A stretch of 9,347 nt of DNA from JBBSIN01 sp038232055 (GTDB lineage: Bacteria > Actinomycetota > Actinomycetes > JADGOV01), in the NCBI GenBank assembly GCA_038232055.1, contig JBBSIN010000073.1, positions 1-9,347 of the forward strand, read 5' to 3'. Below are positions 6,512 through 9,347 of the stretch, one piece after another. Each line of letters begins with the position of its first letter. The first letter of the stretch is position 1. The position numbers were made by a program, and so were the translations under genes. Under the pieces are notes generated by a model. It worked only from the letters and a program-made list of their open reading frames with translations, was not told the origin of the DNA and searched no databases.

Positions 6512-6517
6512 TATCCT
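6512..6517 (+). promoter_or_regulatory. Candidate -10 box for leaderless rarD-like mRNA
   Basis: TATCCT (TANNNT) ends 6 nt before the GTG at 6524, the same distance as at the serine hydrolase gene, so transcription would begin at the start codon. No convincing -35 box or ribosome site is seen. The opposite strand of nearly the same bases reads GATAAT, which could serve as a -10 for the divergent ATP-grasp operon with a leader of roughly 45 nt; that is weaker. Confidence 0.35.
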
Positions 6518-6523
6518 CAAGCC

Positions 6524-7498
6524 GTGCCCCCCGAGCGTCGTGGTGTTCTGTTCGGCGTGGCGGCATACGGGCTGTGGGGGCTCTTTCCGCTCTACTGGCC
6601 GCTCGTCGAACCGGCCGGCGCCGTCGAGATCCTTTCCCATCGTGTCGTGTGGTCGCTGGTCTTCCTCGCGGCTGCGCTGAGCGTCACCCGGCGATGGAAG
6701 GGCGTACGCCGCGTCGCGAGCGCGCCAGGTGCGCTCGTGCGGCTCTCGGTGGCGGCGACCGTCATCGCGGTCAACTGGGGCGTCTACATCTGGGGCGTCA
6801 ACTCCGGGCACGTCGTCGAGACGTCGCTGGGCTACTTCGTCAACCCGCTGGTGACCGTGCTGCTCGGTGTGGTCATCCTGCACGAGCCGCTCCGTCGACT
6901 GCAGCGCGCAGCCGTCGGCCTCGGCGCCCTGGCGGTGCTCGTGCTCTCCGTCGAGCACGGGCGGCCGCCGTGGATCGCGCTGGTTCTTGCGCTCTCGTTC
7001 GGGACGTACGGCTTCCTCAAGAAGCGGGTGAACGCCGGCGCGGCCGAGACGCTCTCGATCGAGACAGCCGTCCTATTCGTGCCCGCTCTCGGCTATCTCG
7101 TGGTGTTGGGCGCTGCCGGCGACGCCACGTTCGGGACGGGACCGGCCACCCGCTCCGTCCTCCTGGCCGGCGCCGGCGTGGTCACCGCCGTACCGCTGCT
7201 CTGCTTCGGCGCCGCCGCTACCCGCGTCCCGCTCACGACGCTCGGACTCCTGCAGTACCTCACTCCGGTCATGCAGTTCCTGCTCGGCGTTTTCGTGCGG
7301 CACGAGCCGCTGCCGGCCGGCCGACTGGCCGGCTTCGCCCTGGTGTGGCTCGCCCTCGTCGTACTCACCGCCGACCTGCTGCGGACCAATCGCGCTTCCG
7401 CGCGTGCGTCCCGCCTATCCGTGGTGAATCGAGCAGAAATGGTCGCGAGCGACCGTGGTGGTCACCGGCGGCGTGTACTGGAAATCAGCGAGCAGTGA
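6524..7498 (+). CDS. rarD: RarD-type EamA/DMT-superfamily permease
   Basis: A 324-residue membrane protein with the ten-helix drug/metabolite transporter layout (two EamA halves). It matches E. coli RarD along its length: G-V-L-F-G-V-A-A-Y at 7-15, E-I-L-S-H-R-V-V-W-S at 35-44, S-L-G-Y-F-V-N-P-L-V at 101-110, V-P-L-L-C-F-G-A-A-A-T-R at 223-234 and T-T-L-G-L-L-Q-Y at 238-245. E. coli RarD was named from a chloramphenicol-sensitivity phenotype and its true substrate is unsettled; export of a metabolite is the usual assumption. The GTG at 6524 puts the first helix at the expected distance from the N terminus; an ATG at 6458 would add a non-conserved hydrophilic segment overlapping the divergent gene. 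The last 35 or so residues are a charged tail absent from E. coli RarD, and 84 bp of it overlap the convergent gene. Confidence 0.9.
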   Translation: MPPERRGVLFGVAAYGLWGLFPLYWPLVEPAGAVEILSHRVVWSLVFLAAALSVTRRWKGVRRVASAPGALVRLSVAATVIAVNWGVYIWGVNSGHVVETSLGYFVNPLVTVLLGVVILHEPLRRLQRAAVGLGALAVLVLSVEHGRPPWIALVLALSFGTYGFLKKRVNAGAAETLSIETAVLFVPALGYLVVLGAAGDATFGTGPATRSVLLAGAGVVTAVPLLCFGAAATRVPLTTLGLLQYLTPVMQFLLGVFVRHEPLPAGRLAGFALVWLALVVLTADLLRTNRASARASRLSVVNRAEMVASDRGGHRRRVLEISEQ

Positions 7499-8353
7499 CC
7501 GTGCGGTCGTGGCGGCGTAGTCCTCGATCTGCTGAGCAACTCGGTTGCGCGCGGCCTTGTCGGGCGCGTTGACGAGGCGCTCCGCGTTACGCCATGCCGT
7601 CTCCCGCCAGGTGACGAGCACCTGCATCAGGGCGGTGTAGCTCAGGCCGTACGGCGTGTTCGCGTCGTCCATGGCCGGGTCGAAACGGGCCGCCTCCTCG
7701 TCGATCAGCGGCTGTACGACCCGGTTCAGGAACACGTTGACCTTGTCGTGGTCCGGCTTGCGGCTTACTCCGTCGGGGCGCACCAAGCCGATGGCGGCGA
7801 GGACGAACGGTAGGTCGCGGTTGACGTGTGCGCTCATGCCGAGCATGAGGTCGCCAGAGCCCGAGGCTTGGCGCGTGGCGGCCGCGTCGAAGGCGATCCG
7901 CCATGCCACCGGAACGTAGGCCCGCCGGTTCGCGGCCCAGGCGTCGTACGCGCTGAAGTAGTACTTGGTGAAGACCGCGTCCTCGTGGTTGACGAAGCGC
8001 ACGTCCTGAAAGAACGTCGGGTCAGCGGCCGCGCGCGCGTACTCCTGGGTCGTGCGCAGGTACGCCAACGAGAAGACCGCGTTGTGGTTGCACGCCTCGG
8101 CCAGCGGAGCGAACCGGCGCGACATCCGCCGGATGGTGGTCTGCACGCATGAGGGCCGACCGGCCGCGCACTCGTCCGCACTCGACGGGCGGTAGGCGTC
8201 CGCAAGCGGCGGCGTCGCCTGCGTCCAGCCGACGAACGGCGGGTCGTCGGCCCGGACCGGCGACGCCGTGCCGAGCGCGGTGCCGAGCGCCGTGGCGACC
8301 AGAATGGTCGTCAGCGCCATACGACTACTAAGACGACAGCCGAACCTTACCAT
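7415..8353 (-). CDS. Secreted protein, DUF5995-like, function unknown
   Basis: A 312-residue exported protein. Residues 1-35 form a Sec signal peptide: positive n-region, hydrophobic core from about 12 to 30, likely cleavage after V-R-A at 33-35. The mature part looks all-helical and resembles actinobacterial proteins labelled DUF5995; this is recognition from memory. Characteristic pieces are N-H-E-D-A-V-F-T-K at 122-130, M-S-A-H-V-N-R-D-L-P-F at 173-183, D-H-D-K-V-N at 201-206 and D-E-E-A-A-R-F-D at 218-225. The His/Asp/Glu residues in these motifs could bind a metal, but no activity is known to me. Mature cysteines at 62, 69, 88 and 307 could form two disulfides outside the cell. The ATG at 8353 is supported by GAGGTGA on the minus strand just upstream, though that spacing is short. 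Its end overlaps the rarD-like gene by 84 bp. Confidence 0.72.
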   Translation of the reverse strand: MVRFGCRLSSRMALTTILVATALGTALGTASPVRADDPPFVGWTQATPPLADAYRPSSADECAAGRPSCVQTTIRRMSRRFAPLAEACNHNAVFSLAYLRTTQEYARAAADPTFFQDVRFVNHEDAVFTKYYFSAYDAWAANRRAYVPVAWRIAFDAAATRQASGSGDLMLGMSAHVNRDLPFVLAAIGLVRPDGVSRKPDHDKVNVFLNRVVQPLIDEEAARFDPAMDDANTPYGLSYTALMQVLVTWRETAWRNAERLVNAPDKAARNRVAQQIEDYAATTARSLLADFQYTPPVTTTVARDHFCSIHHG

Positions 8354-8415
8354 AACGTCACCTCGCGTTGCGCTACGCTACCGCGTGGTTACTACCCATG
8401 CCGGGACTGTCAACT

Positions 8416-8461
8416 CCGGGACCGGCTAACCGGCTTCCGGCCGGCCGAGGTCCCTCCCCGG
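8416..8461 (+). other. GC-rich hairpin in the leader of the PAS-protein gene
   Basis: GGGACC at 8418-8423 is the exact reverse complement of GGTCCC at 8449-8454. Inside it, GGC at 8424-8426 can pair with a GCC near 8439, or CCGG-CTAA-CCGG (8422-8433) forms a small alternative hairpin. Outside, CCGG at 8416-8419 and CCGG at 8458-8461 can extend the stem across a 3-nt bulge. It sits about 20 bases before the ribosome site GGAAGGG (8480-8486). It may be a leader structure, an attenuator or a regulator site for the divergent pair. I do not recognise a known riboswitch core in it. Confidence 0.35.
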
Positions 8462-8490
8462 GCCAAGCGCGATCGTGGTGGAAGGGATCC

Positions 8491-9347
8491 GTGAGCGGCA
8501 CGGAGCGGGATCCCGAGGACCACCGCAGCGTGGACCGCAGCGTGGACCGCAGCGTGAACCTTGCGCGAGCGTCGGCGCCGGCCGCCGAATCCGTTCTGGA
8601 CAGCCTCAACGAGGTCGTCTTCCAGACCGACCCGGCCGGTAGGTGGACCTACCTGAACCGCGCCTGGACCGACGTGACCGGCTTTCCGGTGGCCACCACG
8701 CTAGGCACCAACTTCCTGGACTACATCCATCCGGACGAGCGCGACCACACACTCGCGCTGTTCATGGCGGTCATCGAGGGTGGTGGCCAGTACTGCCACC
8801 ACGAGACCCGGTACCGGACATCCGACGGCGGATGGCGATGGGTCGAGCTGCGCGCGACGCTGCTCCGGGACGGCCAGGGGCAGCTGATCGGCAACGCCGG
8901 GACGATCGTCGACATCACCGAGCGCCGCCTCGCCGACGAGACGGTGGACGAGCACGTTCACCTCCTGGAGGTCGTCGCCAGAGGAAGCGGGTTCGACGAC
9001 CTGCCGATCGGTATTGCGCTCTACGGCCCGGACCGCGCTCTGCGCCGCGTGTCCCCGGTCGTCGAACGCATGCTGGGCCGCTCGATGGAGATCGGAGATT
9101 CCATCGAGCGGATCTATGAGCTGCTCGACGACGATCCGGACTGCGGCAGCGTGCTGGGTGGGGACTGGGGCATGGTGTCGACCGCACTGCGCACCGGTCG
9201 GCCACAGTACGGCGACCTGCGACTGCTTCGCCCGGACGAAGGACGGCGGTCCTTCTTCCACGCATCCGTCATTCCGGTTCCGTCCGCTGGGACGGCTGGC
9301 TCGGCGGTGTCCGCCGAGACGGCTGGGACCACTGGGTCGGCTGGGAC
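8491..9347 (+). CDS. PAS-domain sensory protein, 3' end beyond window
   Basis: The first 285 codons of an open frame that continues past the window. The GTG at 8491 is preceded by GGAAGGG at 8480-8486. Residues 1-30 are a polar leader with three R-S-V repeats. Residues about 35-147 are a clear PAS fold: L-D-S-L-N-E-V-V-F-Q-T-D at 36-47, W-T-Y-L-N-R-A-W at 52-59, F-L-D-Y-I-H-P-D at 75-82, R-Y-R-T-S-D-G-G-W-R-W at 107-117, ending in V-D-I-T-E-R-R at 140-146, the usual PAC exit. A second, weaker PAS-like unit begins near 172 (P-I-G-I-A-L-Y-G-P-D) and is entered by an Ala-Gly-Thr/Ser repeat from 266. There is no signal peptide or membrane helix so far, so it looks cytoplasmic. The output domain (often GGDEF/EAL, histidine kinase or PP2C phosphatase in such proteins) is not in view, so its role cannot be named. 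Confidence 0.85.
   Translation, partial: MSGTERDPEDHRSVDRSVDRSVNLARASAPAAESVLDSLNEVVFQTDPAGRWTYLNRAWTDVTGFPVATTLGTNFLDYIHPDERDHTLALFMAVIEGGGQYCHHETRYRTSDGGWRWVELRATLLRDGQGQLIGNAGTIVDITERRLADETVDEHVHLLEVVARGSGFDDLPIGIALYGPDRALRRVSPVVERMLGRSMEIGDSIERIYELLDDDPDCGSVLGGDWGMVSTALRTGRPQYGDLRLLRPDEGRRSFFHASVIPVPSAGTAGSAVSAETAGTTGSAG
8521..8556 (+). repeat. 12-bp tandem repeat x3 coding (H/D)RSV
   Basis: Three adjacent 12-bp units read CACCGCAGCGTG, then GACCGCAGCGTG twice. They encode H-R-S-V, D-R-S-V, D-R-S-V at residues 11-22 of the PAS protein. The units are in frame, so copy-number change would add or remove four residues without breaking the gene. Each unit ends in an in-frame GTG. Confidence 0.9.
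9286..9347 (+). repeat. 9-bp degenerate tandem repeat coding Ala-x-Thr/Ser
   Basis: Seven consecutive 9-bp units in reading frame, the last cut by the window edge: GCTGGGACG, GCTGGCTCG, GCGGTGTCC, GCCGAGACG, GCTGGGACC, ACTGGGTCG and GCTGGGAC. They encode A-G-T, A-G-S, A-V-S, A-E-T, A-G-T, T-G-S and A-G-x. The array falls after the strand H-A-S-V-I-P-V-P of the second PAS-like unit, where a beta hairpin or linker would be expected. Confidence 0.85.

Noticed and set aside
6460..6523. Strong bidirectional promoter between the ATP-grasp and rarD-like genes
   Set aside because: Only -10-like sequences are visible; neither direction has a convincing -35 at 16-18 nt spacing. I kept just the plus-strand -10 box at low confidence.
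4499..6958. One 819-codon open frame on the minus strand
   Set aside because: Only the part from the ATG at 5524 has monooxygenase sequence. The rest is antisense or out-of-frame across the ATP-grasp and rarD-like genes, with Arg/Ala/Gly-rich low-information sequence typical of stop-poor high-GC DNA.
8354..8490. c-di-GMP (GEMM) or c-di-AMP (ydaO) riboswitch before the PAS gene
   Set aside because: The leader contains GGGACCGGCTAACCGG, faintly like parts of those motifs, but the invariant core segments and paired tetraloop receptor are not present.

Overview
The window is high-GC DNA from an actinomycete-like bacterium (Actinomycetota). The signs are many GTG starts, tightly packed or overlapping genes, long spurious antisense frames typical of very high GC, and TANNNT-type -10 boxes placed so that some mRNAs would be leaderless. 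I cannot place it more precisely than the phylum. Nine protein genes are visible, with no tRNA, rRNA, CRISPR array, IS element or phage gene.

Layout. (1) 74-889 (-) is a class C beta-lactamase-like serine hydrolase, divergent over 35 bp from 925-1470 (+), a YbaK/EbsC-type aminoacyl-tRNA deacylase homologue that appears to lack the usual catalytic lysine. (2) 1481-4514 (+) is a cobalamin-uptake operon: a cobalamin riboswitch, a BtuF-like lipoprotein, a BtuC-like permease (4-nt overlap) and a BtuD-like ATPase (2-nt gap). A possible Shine-Dalgarno-sequestering helix lies just before btuF. (3) 4499-6459 (-) is a translationally coupled pair: a RimK-like ATP-grasp ligase followed (TGATG junction) by an SsuD/RutA-like flavin-dependent monooxygenase. 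It converges on the B12 operon with a 16-bp overlap. (4) 6524-7498 (+) is a RarD/EamA permease, divergent from that pair and apparently leaderless. (5) 7415-8353 (-) is a secreted protein resembling the DUF5995 family, whose 3' end overlaps rarD by 84 bp. (6) 8491-9347 (+) is the start of a PAS-domain sensory protein, cut by the window edge and preceded by a strong hairpin. It holds two in-frame tandem repeats: a 12-bp unit at the N terminus and a 9-bp unit coding Ala-x-Thr/Ser that runs off the end.

How the genes work together. BtuF, BtuC and BtuD form one corrinoid ABC importer, with synthesis repressed by cobalamin through the riboswitch. The ATP-grasp and monooxygenase genes almost certainly act in one pathway; their substrate cannot be read from sequence. 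The neighbouring RarD-type permease is a possible but unproven partner. They are the best candidate here for an uncharacterised small system. The remaining genes look like unrelated housekeeping or accessory functions.
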